From: Dyadobacter sp. CY356
Lineage (GTDB): Bacteria; Bacteroidota; Bacteroidia; Cytophagales; Spirosomataceae
Direction of reading: 5' to 3'
DNA: 64,000 nt
Assembly: GCF_021440195.1 (NCBI RefSeq)
Contig: NZ_JAJTSZ010000013.1
Location: forward strand, 97,944-161,943
Position 1 is the first letter of the stretch, and each line of letters opens with the position of its first letter. Positions 34,808 through 44,036 of the stretch are shown in pieces. The position numbers and the translations under genes were made by a program. The notes under the pieces are model-generated. The model saw only the letters and a list, made by a program, of their open reading frames with translations, was not told the origin of the DNA and did no database searches.

Positions 34808-36052
34808 TCAGGCGATCACTTCTTCCACTGTGCGGGTTGACAATACCCGTCTTGTTTCAAGAAAATATTCCAGTTTGTCCATGGCCTGGTTTAACTCATC
34901 CATTGTCGGAAGAAAAACAATTCTGAAATGGTCGTCGGAAATATAATTGAAACCGGTACCGGCTACTACCAGAACTCTTTGTTCGCTGAGCAGGTCATAT
35001 ACAAATTTCTCATCATTTTCCAGACCGAATTTTTTCAGATCGATTTTTGGAAAAACGTATAAAGAACCTTTTGGTTTCACGCAGGTAATCCCCGGAATGG
35101 CTACCAGCCTGTCGTAAATCAGATTCATCTGTTTGTGTAATCTTCCGGTTGGAACGACAAGTTCCTTTATACTTTGATAACCACCCAGAGCAGTCTGGAT
35201 TGCATATTGTGTAGGAACATTGGCGCAAAGACGCATACTGGCCAAAAGCAATAAACCTTCCACATAAGACTTTGCTTTTTGTTTGGCCCCGCTCAAAATC
35301 ATCCAGCCACCACGGAAACCTGCCGACCGGTAGTTTTTCGAAAGTCCGCCGTAGGAAACGCATAATGTATCATGCACCAAAGATCCCATTGGATAATGCA
35401 CCGCTCCGTCATATAATATTTTGTCATAGATCTCATCAGAAAAAATAATGAGACCATGTTCTTCGGCCATTTTCGCGATGCGCATCAGCACATCTTTTTC
35501 ATATACTGCGCCGGTAGGATTGTTAGGATTGATTAGTACAATTCCCTTTGTGCGGGAAGTGATCTTGCTTTCCATATCTTCCAGATCCGGGTTCCAGTCC
35601 GCTTCTTCATCACATACATAATGTACAGGTTTGCCACCGCTCAATGCGATTGCTGCCGTCCATAATGGATAATCCGGAGAAGGAACAAGAATTTCATCAC
35701 CAGGATTCAGCAGGGCCTGCATGGATAACAGGATCAGTTCACTAACGCCATTACCAATAAATATATCATTGATCTCAACATCCTGAATTCCGATGGTCTG
35801 GGTGTAGTGCATCACCGCTTTCCGGGCTGAAAACAATCCGCGGGAATCGGAATAACCTTGTGCATTACGGATATTCATAATGATATCATGCACAATTTCA
35901 TCAGGAGAATCGAAACCGAATGGCGCGGGATTCCCAATGTTCAGATTATGAATTTTGAAGCCAAGGCTTTCCAGCTCTAATGCTTTTTCATAAGTAGCCC
36001 CACGAATTTCATATTTGAGATTGTTAAGGCGCTGACTTTTTAAGAATTCCAT
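34808..36052 (-). CDS. Class I/II PLP aminotransferase (AlaA/AspC-like)
   Basis: 414 residues from ATG 36052 (MEFLKSQRLNNLKYEIRG). The frame stays open to 36124, but that would include the susD terminator at 36091-36121, so 36052 is preferred; a TATATTTG box sits at 36080-36087. PLP fold: substrate loop NIGNPAPFGF, NPNNPTG, active-site D in IFSDEIYDKIL, Schiff-base lysine in GLSKNYRSAGFRGGW. Closest in style to alanine-forming AlaA aminotransferases that pair glutamate with pyruvate; exact substrate unproven. Confidence 0.87.
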   Translation of the reverse strand: MEFLKSQRLNNLKYEIRGATYEKALELESLGFKIHNLNIGNPAPFGFDSPDEIVHDIIMNIRNAQGYSDSRGLFSARKAVMHYTQTIGIQDVEINDIFIGNGVSELILLSMQALLNPGDEILVPSPDYPLWTAAIALSGGKPVHYVCDEEADWNPDLEDMESKITSRTKGIVLINPNNPTGAVYEKDVLMRIAKMAEEHGLIIFSDEIYDKILYDGAVHYPMGSLVHDTLCVSYGGLSKNYRSAGFRGGWMILSGAKQKAKSYVEGLLLLASMRLCANVPTQYAIQTALGGYQSIKELVVPTGRLHKQMNLIYDRLVAIPGITCVKPKGSLYVFPKIDLKKFGLENDEKFVYDLLSEQRVLVVAGTGFNYISDDHFRIVFLPTMDELNQAMDKLEYFLETRRVLSTRTVEEVIA

Positions 36053-36090
36053 GCGTTTTTGATAATAAAGTACGAGGTCCAAATATATAA

Positions 36091-36121
36091 AAAAACGGGC
36101 AAAATTAAATTTTGCCCGTTT
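36091..36121 (-). terminator. Terminator of the first susCD operon
   Basis: AAACGGGCAAAA (36093-36104) pairs with TTTTGCCCGTTT, with an A tract on the plus side giving a T run on the minus strand. It lies 26 bp past the susD stop codon. Confidence 0.85.
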
Positions 36122-36146
36122 CAATTATTGTAGTATTAACTCGTGA

Positions 36147-37604
36147 TTAGAATTTGTCCCACCAAAGTTTAGTCGTTGCAAGGTCACCGCCAATTGCCGT
36201 TGCAGCTGCTGAGCGGCTTGCCGGGTTAAGCGTTTGTTCGTTGATCGGGTAGATAATTCTCACTGGAATAGCTAAACCAGCCTGAGCGTTTCCGCCTGTT
36301 GGAGGAGACAATTTTGGATAATCCAATCTTCTCCATTCAACCCAAGCTTCGTATCCTCTGTTGTAAAGAGCGATCCATTTCTGCGTACCGATTTTTTGTT
36401 TCCAGTCACCAGTTGCAGTTGTATAGGCAACTCCTGGCTGTGCAAGATAAGCAGCAGCATCAGCAGGGCCAGTTGTCAAACTTGCCTGGCTTGCCCAATA
36501 TGTAATTGAAGCAGTGATGGCTTTGTTATAATGATCTTCTGCACTTCCTGTGATAAAACCTCTTTCAACAGCTTCTGCCAAATCAAATTCAACTTCGCTG
36601 TAATCCATGTAAAGACCTTCCAATGTTGGATCGATGATCTTGGTACCTGGGTGAGAGAAATCAGAATATGTGTTAAGGAATCCGTAGTTACCACCCACAT
36701 AAGTTCCGGCAGTAGTAGGCGTGAAGTAAATCGGTCTTCTTGGATCGTTAAGCGCGTTAAGCTTATCAGTAAAAGTAGAAGCGATTACATAATCCTGACG
36801 GCTTGAGAACAAAGCGTTCAAATTTTGAGCTACAGGGTTGTAGTTCGGTGGTGTGCTCACATAAGCGAAAGCAGCTTTGTCTGCATTGGAAGTGAAAACG
36901 TTTGGCGCAGCGGCCGCAACAAGTGCTTTTGCTTTTGCTTCGTCACTATCAGCAATGATAAGAGCCATTTTCAATTTAAGCGAGTTACCAAATTTTTTCC
37001 ACTTAGTCATGTCACCTTTGTAGATCAAATCACCAGCACCAAAAGCAGCACCTGTTGTATTGATTGTTGCAAGAGATGCATCCAATCTGTCTAACAAAGA
37101 ATAATAAACAGTTTTTGCGTCGTCATAAGCAGGTAGTGGATTAGTTGGATCCATGGCCTGAGTATAAGGAATGTTACCGAAAGTGTTTACAAGGATAGAC
37201 CATGCATAGATTTCTGTAATTTCCAACTGTGCCAGTTGGTTAGCTTTTGCATCAGCAGCTACCAGAGTATTTGCGTTCAGAATGCGTTTTGATTCTGTAA
37301 TATCAGAAATTACATCACGGTAGATTGCCTGCCAGAACGACTGAGGAATTGTACGCGCAGTCAAATTGTAGCGAGGCTCATCTAAATACGTGGTCGTGGA
37401 CCACTGCTGAACATACAGACGGAAATTGTTAGTATTAACACTAGGCGTCGTGATATCATCGATCAGCCCTTTTAAGGCATTGGAGAACAAAGTTGCCGCA
37501 GGAACTTCCGTAGCCTTTTTTGTATCCACATTGTAGTCGTCCAGACTGTCAACACAAGCGGTTAACATGAAGATGGACGCAACAAGAATTGATAATTTTT
37601 TCAT
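36147..37604 (-). CDS. SusD/RagB-family surface lipoprotein (pair 1)
   Basis: 485 residues with lipobox FMLTAC (Cys17). SusD-like_2-type sequence: an early YNVDTKKATEVPAATLF block, helical TPR-like repeats, and a C-terminal IALYNRGYEAWVEWRRL / YPINEQTLN. SusD-like lids capture substrate and deliver it to the paired SusC channel. Starts 9 bp after the susC stop, so the two are co-expressed. No glycoside hydrolase or regulator accompanies the pair; the substrate is unknown. Confidence 0.9.
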   Translation of the reverse strand: MKKLSILVASIFMLTACVDSLDDYNVDTKKATEVPAATLFSNALKGLIDDITTPSVNTNNFRLYVQQWSTTTYLDEPRYNLTARTIPQSFWQAIYRDVISDITESKRILNANTLVAADAKANQLAQLEITEIYAWSILVNTFGNIPYTQAMDPTNPLPAYDDAKTVYYSLLDRLDASLATINTTGAAFGAGDLIYKGDMTKWKKFGNSLKLKMALIIADSDEAKAKALVAAAAPNVFTSNADKAAFAYVSTPPNYNPVAQNLNALFSSRQDYVIASTFTDKLNALNDPRRPIYFTPTTAGTYVGGNYGFLNTYSDFSHPGTKIIDPTLEGLYMDYSEVEFDLAEAVERGFITGSAEDHYNKAITASITYWASQASLTTGPADAAAYLAQPGVAYTTATGDWKQKIGTQKWIALYNRGYEAWVEWRRLDYPKLSPPTGGNAQAGLAIPVRIIYPINEQTLNPASRSAAATAIGGDLATTKLWWDKF

Positions 37605-37613
37605 AATTATTTC

Positions 37614-40600
37614 TTAGAAACGGAATTTAACATTGAAACCATAACTTCTAACAGCTGAATAAGCACCACTTTGGTATCCACCTGCTCCATTACCTGTACC
37701 TGAGCTAAGCCCGTCTTCAGGATCTGAATATTCCATGTTTTTGTGAATGATCCAAAGGTTACGGCCAATAAGGGCAACGTTGATTTCTTTGAATGCACGT
37801 AGTTTAGATACAATAGCGTTTGGAAGTGAATAGTTAAGAGAAACTTCTCTCAATTTCACATAGCTACCATCGTAGATGTAAGCAGCACGAGGACCATTTG
37901 CAGCATAACCATAAGCAGTTGCACCGTTACCGTCGATATTCTGCGCTCTTACTGTGTTTGGAGTTCCGTCAGCTTGTACACCTGGGAACAATACACCACC
38001 ACCTTGTGAAACTGGATCTCTTTTAGGATTTCCAAGTTCGTTCAAACCAGCTGTTACAGGATAAAGACCAGTTCCTTCGCCATACCACTGATCCAGTGAC
38101 CAGATATCGCCACCTTTACGAACGTCAACAAGGAAGCTAAGTGCAAGGGATTTGTATCTTAATGTGTTGGAAACACCACCTAACCAATCCGGGTTTGGAT
38201 TACCAATGATTTTGTCAGAAGCCGCGGTAGGTTTGTAGATACCGTTTGTTCCAACAATTTTTTGCCCAGCGTCAGTATAGCTAAAGTCTGTACCTCTGAT
38301 AATACCGTAAGGATACCCACCGCCTGTTGGTTTTCCTGTTACAGGATCAACTTTAAGTGCTGCGTTCACTGTTACACCACCCTGGAAAGAGTTAATCTGA
38401 ACGTTTGTTACATCACCATAAAGACTTAAAACTTCATTACGGTTTCTTGTAAAGTTAACATTCATTTTCCATGAGAAGTTCGAAGTCTGGATAGGTGTTA
38501 TGAAGGCAGAGATTTCAACACCTTTATTCTGCATCTCTCCTGAGTTAACATATCTTGCTGTGTAACCAGTCGCAGATGAAATTGTTACCGGGATAATCTG
38601 GTCAAGCGTGTTCGTTTTGTACATTGTCAAATCGAAACCAATACGATCCTGAAGGAAAGAAGCTTCTAAACCAACTTCATAACTTTTTGATCTTTCAGAT
38701 TTCAGGTCAGCATTATTTCTCGTATTTGGAAGTGAGAAGTAAGGTACAGAACCGATACCTGTTGGTTTGTCATACGTATTGTAGATAGACAAAGGAGGAG
38801 CGTCGTTACCAACCTCAGCATAGTTAGCACGGATTTTACCAGCTGTCAACCAAGTACTTGTTTTAAGGAAGCCAAGGTTTGAGAAGTTAAAGTTAGCTCC
38901 AACAGATGGATAAAAATATGTGTTGTTCGATGTTGGAAGCGTTGTTGATTTATCTTGTCTTGCAGCAAGTTCAAGGTTAATTAAACCTTTGTAGTCAAAT
39001 GCAGCATTGGCAAAAATACCATCCACACCAATTTTCTCAACGACTTCTGTCGGTGCCTGAATAGCACTAACTGAGTTTGATAAAGAATAAAGATTTGGAA
39101 CAACAAGACCACCATTGGTAGCAGAACGCATAGAAGACATTTTTGATCTTCTCATGTTTGTTCCCAAGGCTCCTGTAAAGCTAAGGTCTTTGTTAATAGC
39201 CTTACGGAAGTTAGCCAAAAAGTCAAGGTTGGTTTCGTAGAAAGTACGGTCAAATCTTGAATAAGAAGAAGTTCCTGAGCTACCGATAGCTGTACGTTCT
39301 TCCTGGAAATCCTGAGTTCCGTCGTATGAATAACGTCCCATTACGTCAACCCAGTCAGCGATTTTGTACATCAAAGCAACATTACCCTGGATGTGCGTAC
39401 GCGCATCGTTGTTGTAGTTCTGGTAACGGTTGAAATAAGCGTTATCCGCATAAATAGGACCTGTTGGTTTTGTAGGATTGTTCCAGTTCCAGGTTACGTT
39501 TTGTGAATTACGGAAATATGCTTCTTTTTGTTCAAGAAGGTCAACGTTAGTTTGTGTCCACTGTCTGAAAGCCTGATTAGGGTTTTTACCGCTATAACCA
39601 GTTCCGTAACGACCCATACCTGTGATCTGGCTGAAGTTAACCGCAGCTGTTGCTGTTAATTTTGAAGTCAAATCATAAGAACCACCGAAGTTGAAAAGGT
39701 TTTTCTTTAAAGTACTGTTTGGCAATACACCTTTTTCGTCATTTCTTGTAAAACCAACTTTGAAAGTGCTTTTATCTCCACCACCGCTGATATTAATGCT
39801 TTGGTTTGAAGTAACAGCTGTTTCAAAAAACTTAACGGGTCCGTTTGAAGCTGCAACCCATGGTCTCATTTTTTGGTAATTTGGAGAGAACGGATCATGT
39901 GCATCCCACTGATAAACCATCAGACTTGGATCAAATTTTGCTCCAAAAGAAGCATCATCATCGAAACGGGCAATCGGACCAGTTCCTGAACCAAGGTTAC
40001 CTGTGTAGAATCTTGCAGGGTTTACAGCACCAGTAGACAATTTGTCCCCGCCGTAACCTCCACCGTATTCATTCTGATATTTTGCGAAAGTACTTTTGTC
40101 GATCGTACCCCATGTAACACCACTGTTAACAGTTACATCAAAACTGTTTTTCTTTCCTTTTTTAGTTGTGATCATGATCACACCATTCGCAGCACGTGAA
40201 CCGTAAAGCGCAGAAGCAGCAGCACCTTTCAGTACGTTGATAGACGCGATGTTGTCCGGGTTGATATCCTGCGCAGCATTACCGTAGTCAGCACCTGCAC
40301 CACCACCTTGTTGTGTTGTAGAGTTATTGTTTGCATTTGAAACAGGAACTCCGTCAATTACCCAAAGTGCCTGGTTGTTACCTGTCATCGATTTAAAACC
40401 ACGAATAACAACGTTGGTAGAACCACCCATTGCATTCGAAGATTTAATATCCATACCAGCCACTTTACCAGCAAGAGCGTTCATAACGTTAGGGTTACGA
40501 GACTGCGTGATTTGTTCAGCAGAAACACCCTGAGCTGCATAAACAAGCTCGTTACGTTTTCTTTCAATCCCCTGTGCCGTTACCACAACTTCCTGAAGCT

Positions 40601-40898
40601 GGCTAACGTCATTTTTAAGGGTAACATTTAAAACAGATTGTGATCCAACAGTTGCTTCCAGTGTTTGAAATCCGATGAAACTGAAAACAAGTGTAGCTCC
40701 TTGTGAAACTGCAATCGAATACTCTCCTTTAGCGTCTGTTGTCGATCCCCGGTTAGTTCCTTTTACGGAAATATTCACACCCGGCAATGTTGAGCCGTCT
40801 TCTGCAATGACCTTACCAGTCAGGGAGCGATCTTGGGCGTACGCCTGTGTGCCCAAGAGCAGCAAGCATCCCAATAACGATAATAGAATCTTCCTCAT
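37614..40898 (-). CDS. SusC/RagA TonB-dependent outer-membrane transporter (pair 1)
   Basis: 1094 residues. Signal peptide (ends TQAYAQ), a carboxypeptidase-D regulatory-like domain at about 25-100, the EVVVTAQG box, plug domain (about 110-225, ending SALYGSRAANGVIMITTKKG), and 22-strand barrel finishing FNVKFRF. It imports ligand bound by the partner SusD using TonB energy. Promoter at 40943-40972. This SusC and the other two share the same domain order but differ strongly in sequence, so they likely recognise different ligands. Confidence 0.95.
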   Translation of the reverse strand: MRKILLSLLGCLLLLGTQAYAQDRSLTGKVIAEDGSTLPGVNISVKGTNRGSTTDAKGEYSIAVSQGATLVFSFIGFQTLEATVGSQSVLNVTLKNDVSQLQEVVVTAQGIERKRNELVYAAQGVSAEQITQSRNPNVMNALAGKVAGMDIKSSNAMGGSTNVVIRGFKSMTGNNQALWVIDGVPVSNANNNSTTQQGGGAGADYGNAAQDINPDNIASINVLKGAAASALYGSRAANGVIMITTKKGKKNSFDVTVNSGVTWGTIDKSTFAKYQNEYGGGYGGDKLSTGAVNPARFYTGNLGSGTGPIARFDDDASFGAKFDPSLMVYQWDAHDPFSPNYQKMRPWVAASNGPVKFFETAVTSNQSINISGGGDKSTFKVGFTRNDEKGVLPNSTLKKNLFNFGGSYDLTSKLTATAAVNFSQITGMGRYGTGYSGKNPNQAFRQWTQTNVDLLEQKEAYFRNSQNVTWNWNNPTKPTGPIYADNAYFNRYQNYNNDARTHIQGNVALMYKIADWVDVMGRYSYDGTQDFQEERTAIGSSGTSSYSRFDRTFYETNLDFLANFRKAINKDLSFTGALGTNMRRSKMSSMRSATNGGLVVPNLYSLSNSVSAIQAPTEVVEKIGVDGIFANAAFDYKGLINLELAARQDKSTTLPTSNNTYFYPSVGANFNFSNLGFLKTSTWLTAGKIRANYAEVGNDAPPLSIYNTYDKPTGIGSVPYFSLPNTRNNADLKSERSKSYEVGLEASFLQDRIGFDLTMYKTNTLDQIIPVTISSATGYTARYVNSGEMQNKGVEISAFITPIQTSNFSWKMNVNFTRNRNEVLSLYGDVTNVQINSFQGGVTVNAALKVDPVTGKPTGGGYPYGIIRGTDFSYTDAGQKIVGTNGIYKPTAASDKIIGNPNPDWLGGVSNTLRYKSLALSFLVDVRKGGDIWSLDQWYGEGTGLYPVTAGLNELGNPKRDPVSQGGGVLFPGVQADGTPNTVRAQNIDGNGATAYGYAANGPRAAYIYDGSYVKLREVSLNYSLPNAIVSKLRAFKEINVALIGRNLWIIHKNMEYSDPEDGLSSGTGNGAGGYQSGAYSAVRSYGFNVKFRF

Positions 40899-40942
40899 AC
40901 TTTAAAAATTAAGTTAGGTTTTATTAAGAAAATTTAATGTTG

Positions 40943-40972
40943 CAAAAGTAATTATTGTTTTAACCATTACAA
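40943..40972 (-). promoter_or_regulatory. Bacteroidota promoter of susC pair 1
   Basis: The minus strand has TTG (40972-40970), 19 nt, TACTTTTG (40950-40943), matching the -33 TTG and -7 TAnnTTTG elements. Start of transcription about 37 nt before susC. Further upstream, TGCCAAAGTA (ending at 40998) is shared with susC pair 2. Confidence 0.8.
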
Positions 40973-41270
40973 GGTATTTTTGCAAAAATTCAAAATTTAC
41001 TTTGGCACTAGACGTGGTTTCCTGATATAATATTATAATTCTTAGTAATTATCTAGTATTAAATGCGAAAATTGCAATTATGTCTGATGCCGGTTTTGGT
41101 ATAAATAAAATAGGATTATTACTATAATGTTAAGAAAAATCAGTCGTATTTTCAGAACGGTACAGAAGATACGTAAAACAGGATTTTGTAGACAACATTG
41201 CGAATTGTCCAAAAAATGAGCGTAAACATTGCCAATTTTTAATTTAATTTTAACAAAAGCATTAAACTTC

Positions 41271-41285
41271 TATAATCTACGTTTA
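41271..41285 (-). promoter_or_regulatory. Shared 15-mer upstream of susC pair 1
   Basis: TAAACGTAGATTATA (minus strand) is identical to the 15-mer at 47890-47904, at about 300 bp upstream of the susC pair 1 promoter. The rest of 40973-41446 is AT-rich with no gene seen. Candidate binding site for a common regulator, or a duplication relic. Confidence 0.45.
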
Positions 41286-41446
41286 ATGGTATAATTTGTT
41301 CTTCCAAGATTGGATACTTATCATTGAAAAAGCATAATGAGAACAGTTATTCAAAATTATATTTGGAGTTTGAGATTTTTTATGGAATAAAAGTAATTAC
41401 TGAAATTTTCATTTTAAATAGTTTACATATTACAACTTTGGGTTAC

Positions 41447-41493
41447 AAAAAAGAGCAGGAGTAGCAACACATATGATGTGCCGCTACTCCCGC
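41447..41493 (-). terminator. Terminator of the second sus operon
   Basis: GCAGGAGTAGC (41455-41465) pairs with GCTACTCCCGC (41483-41493) and inner CACAT (41468-41472) with ATGTG (41476-41480); T run on the minus strand from the A tract at 41447-41452. It is 20 bp past the lipoprotein stop. Confidence 0.85.
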
Positions 41494-41512
41494 TAGTCAA
41501 AAAATGCTTCTG

Positions 41513-42421
41513 TTATTTATAAAAAGTGTCTGTTATATTTCTATAAGCTGAGCCGTTAAACACTACATAATTAATCACAAATTTGGTGTTGTTTTCAGTT
41601 ACGGTAATTTTTGGAGCCGTGACCAGAGTTATAGTTCCAACAGGATAAACTTCTGCCACATCATCAGGATCGATAACAGCAGTAAAGTCGGATAACACTC
41701 CATTTGTATTGGTAAAGGAAATTAGATAATGGGTGTTATAGTATCCTGTTGATACTTTGATTGTGGTAGGATCCACAGGAGAAAAAATGGTTGACTTCCC
41801 CTTAAAAGATGAAGTGCTGGCAACAGATTTATCCTGGCTGTCATACCGATCGTAATCCCACGAATAAGCACCACCAATCGGGTTGCCGATGGCGTGGAAA
41901 TAGATATGGCCAAAATTTGAGCTGATGTCAATATTACCATCATTTGTTGCAGTAACCGGCAAAGCGAAATTTTTGGTAGCATCTATTTTAGAAGGATAGA
42001 AAATCACTTTGAACTCTGCTGATCTTTCACCTGCTTTGATTACCGCTGTTTTATTAATGAAAGTATAAAGACTATCCGGCATCAAAACATACTTAATAGA
42101 ATCGCTGGCAAAATTATCGTTTGCAGCATTTCCATTAACCGTCAGATTGATGGTCAGATCTTTGCTCAGTTCTTTAGAGCCCTGAAGGGAAACTACAAAT
42201 GTGGCAGTATCGGCCTCATCTGTTGCCGGATAAGTAAGTGCTGCATTGGCATAATAAGTCAGCCCTGAATTTATCGTAGTTCCTCCCGGAGGGATATACA
42301 GCAATTCAAGTATCGACTGTGAGGAGTCTGCCGGGATATTCTGCTCGTCGCCATCCAGGCAGGATGTTAAACTCAATGCCGCGGCCAGAAAGAAAATTGA
42401 TTTTATGATGGATCGTTTCAT
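41513..42421 (-). CDS. DUF1735-like surface lipoprotein of the second sus operon
   Basis: 302 residues from ATG 42421 (an ATG at 42430 is also possible). Lipobox LSLTSC. It has the beta-sandwich DUF1735-like region seen in BT_3987-type surface glycan-binding proteins (about 40-160, ending in EFKVIFYPS), then a lipocalin-like or extra beta domain (YSWDYDRYDSQDK). Such lipoproteins act as extra binding or processing units of SusCD systems. It begins 11 bp after susD and closes the operon. Confidence 0.72.
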   Translation of the reverse strand: MKRSIIKSIFFLAAALSLTSCLDGDEQNIPADSSQSILELLYIPPGGTTINSGLTYYANAALTYPATDEADTATFVVSLQGSKELSKDLTINLTVNGNAANDNFASDSIKYVLMPDSLYTFINKTAVIKAGERSAEFKVIFYPSKIDATKNFALPVTATNDGNIDISSNFGHIYFHAIGNPIGGAYSWDYDRYDSQDKSVASTSSFKGKSTIFSPVDPTTIKVSTGYYNTHYLISFTNTNGVLSDFTAVIDPDDVAEVYPVGTITLVTAPKITVTENNTKFVINYVVFNGSAYRNITDTFYK

Positions 42422-42432
42422 GAATGTCATTT

Positions 42433-43998
42433 TTATTTTGCCCAGAAAATAAGTGTTGTGAATGGACTGATTCCTTGTGGTAAGTTCGCAGCGTTAAACG
42501 ATGCCTCAGAAGCAGGATACAAAATTCTTGTAGGTAACCTGTCAGGGCGCGGACTTTGCGAAACGGTGGAAGCAAATGTTCCGCGTGCACTTGTTCCGCT
42601 CACGGCAGGGTAGCCGGTCCGTCGGTATTCGTTCCAGCCTTCATTACTGTTCACAAAATTCAATGCAATATATTTCTGCGTAACGATTGCTTCGATCTTA
42701 CGTGCATCCGTTGTTGCCAAAGTGAAGTTTGCAAGATAATTTGTCTGGTTTTCAGCGATGTATTTTGCTGCATCACCAGCCGCATCACCTGAAAGTGTTT
42801 CGTCCGGTAATTGATATATATAATCAAAGGAAGCCTTGATGCCATTTTCAAAAAGAACTTTTGCATCTCCGGTTTTTAAAATTCCTCTTACAACCGCTTC
42901 GGATTGCAGGAAGTAACTTTCAGCAGCAGTAATGACAGGGTAGCCGGCATCAGGACCTTTCAAAGTGCCGGGTACATCACCCGCAGTTGTTCCGGTACGG
43001 TCGGTACCAGAATACCAGAATCCACCAGTTGGGCTTGATGGTACTGTGTTGTTTTCAACACCAAGCTGGTTTACACCAGTTGCGGGAAACTTGTAGTAAA
43101 TGGCAGCACCTCTTCCTTCGTCTTTCAACTTACTTCCATCATAAAAACTCAGGATGAAATTGGTCGGAATCCAGGATTTTGTTGCCGCAGATCCCGTGTA
43201 AGTATATGCCCACTGGTTCCATTGCGGATTTTGTCTGTTGGCATCTCTTGTATAACCAGGGTTGATTAGTGCGTCGTCCGTTAAAAAACCTGCCGCATCA
43301 AATGCTGAATTTGCAAAAGTTGTTTTACCGGTTGCGCGTACAATAAGTCTTAGTTTGATTGTATTTGCCAGCTGCAACCATTTGGTCATATCACCTTTAA
43401 AAAGTACATCGGCCGCACCGAGGTTGATCATGGTTTTACCTGCTGCTTTTGCTGCATTTCCTGAATTGATGGTCGCAATGGCAATGTCGAGCTGTGCTGC
43501 AAGATCAGTGTAAATTGCTGCTGCTTCATCATATTTAGGCGTCAGGAGATTGGCTCCTTTTAAAGCGTCTGTATACGGAACATTACCATAAGTATCAACC
43601 AGCAACTGAAATCCATGTGCTTTCATGATCTTTGCTGCCGCATTGTAAAAACTGTAAGTCTCGTTTCCTTCGGTATTGTCAATGATATATTGAAAATCCT
43701 GAAGATTGTCATAGCTGTTTGGCCATAGATCTGAGAAGTTATTTGAATTGTAGTTATAAGTAACCAATTCATTAAAACCTCCGTATCCACCGGCATTGGC
43801 TCCATAACCACCGGTTTCCATTCCGTAGGTATTATACCGGTTCAAAACCTGGGCAGTTGCCGCGATTGCCTGCGGTAGCACGAGCTCCGGTGAAACGGTT
43901 GTTGCCTGATTGGTATTGGTATTTACGTCCAGATAGTCATTACATGACGTACCAAGCACAGTTAATATCAGAAAAGTAACTATATGTAATTTTTTCAT
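42433..43998 (-). CDS. SusD/RagB-family surface lipoprotein (pair 2)
   Basis: 521 residues; lipobox VLGTSC (Cys19). N-terminal YLDVNTNTNQATTVSPELVLPQAI is characteristic of SusD-like_2; the C terminus includes IALNFVNSNEGWNEYRRTGYP and RILYPASEASFN. Partner of the SusC at 44037 (38-bp gap), followed by the DUF1735-like lipoprotein gene. Ligand unknown. Confidence 0.9.
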   Translation of the reverse strand: MKKLHIVTFLILTVLGTSCNDYLDVNTNTNQATTVSPELVLPQAIAATAQVLNRYNTYGMETGGYGANAGGYGGFNELVTYNYNSNNFSDLWPNSYDNLQDFQYIIDNTEGNETYSFYNAAAKIMKAHGFQLLVDTYGNVPYTDALKGANLLTPKYDEAAAIYTDLAAQLDIAIATINSGNAAKAAGKTMINLGAADVLFKGDMTKWLQLANTIKLRLIVRATGKTTFANSAFDAAGFLTDDALINPGYTRDANRQNPQWNQWAYTYTGSAATKSWIPTNFILSFYDGSKLKDEGRGAAIYYKFPATGVNQLGVENNTVPSSPTGGFWYSGTDRTGTTAGDVPGTLKGPDAGYPVITAAESYFLQSEAVVRGILKTGDAKVLFENGIKASFDYIYQLPDETLSGDAAGDAAKYIAENQTNYLANFTLATTDARKIEAIVTQKYIALNFVNSNEGWNEYRRTGYPAVSGTSARGTFASTVSQSPRPDRLPTRILYPASEASFNAANLPQGISPFTTLIFWAK

Positions 43999-44036
43999 TT
44001 TTTCAATTTTATTAATTCAAGATCTGAATTGGATCA

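Noticed and set aside
36053..36124. 24-residue N-terminal extension of the aminotransferase
   Set aside because: It would include the susD terminator; ATG 36052 gives the normal family start.
40998..41012. Sigma-54 element TGGCAC near 41003
   Set aside because: The -12 GC is missing and no gene lies downstream in that direction.
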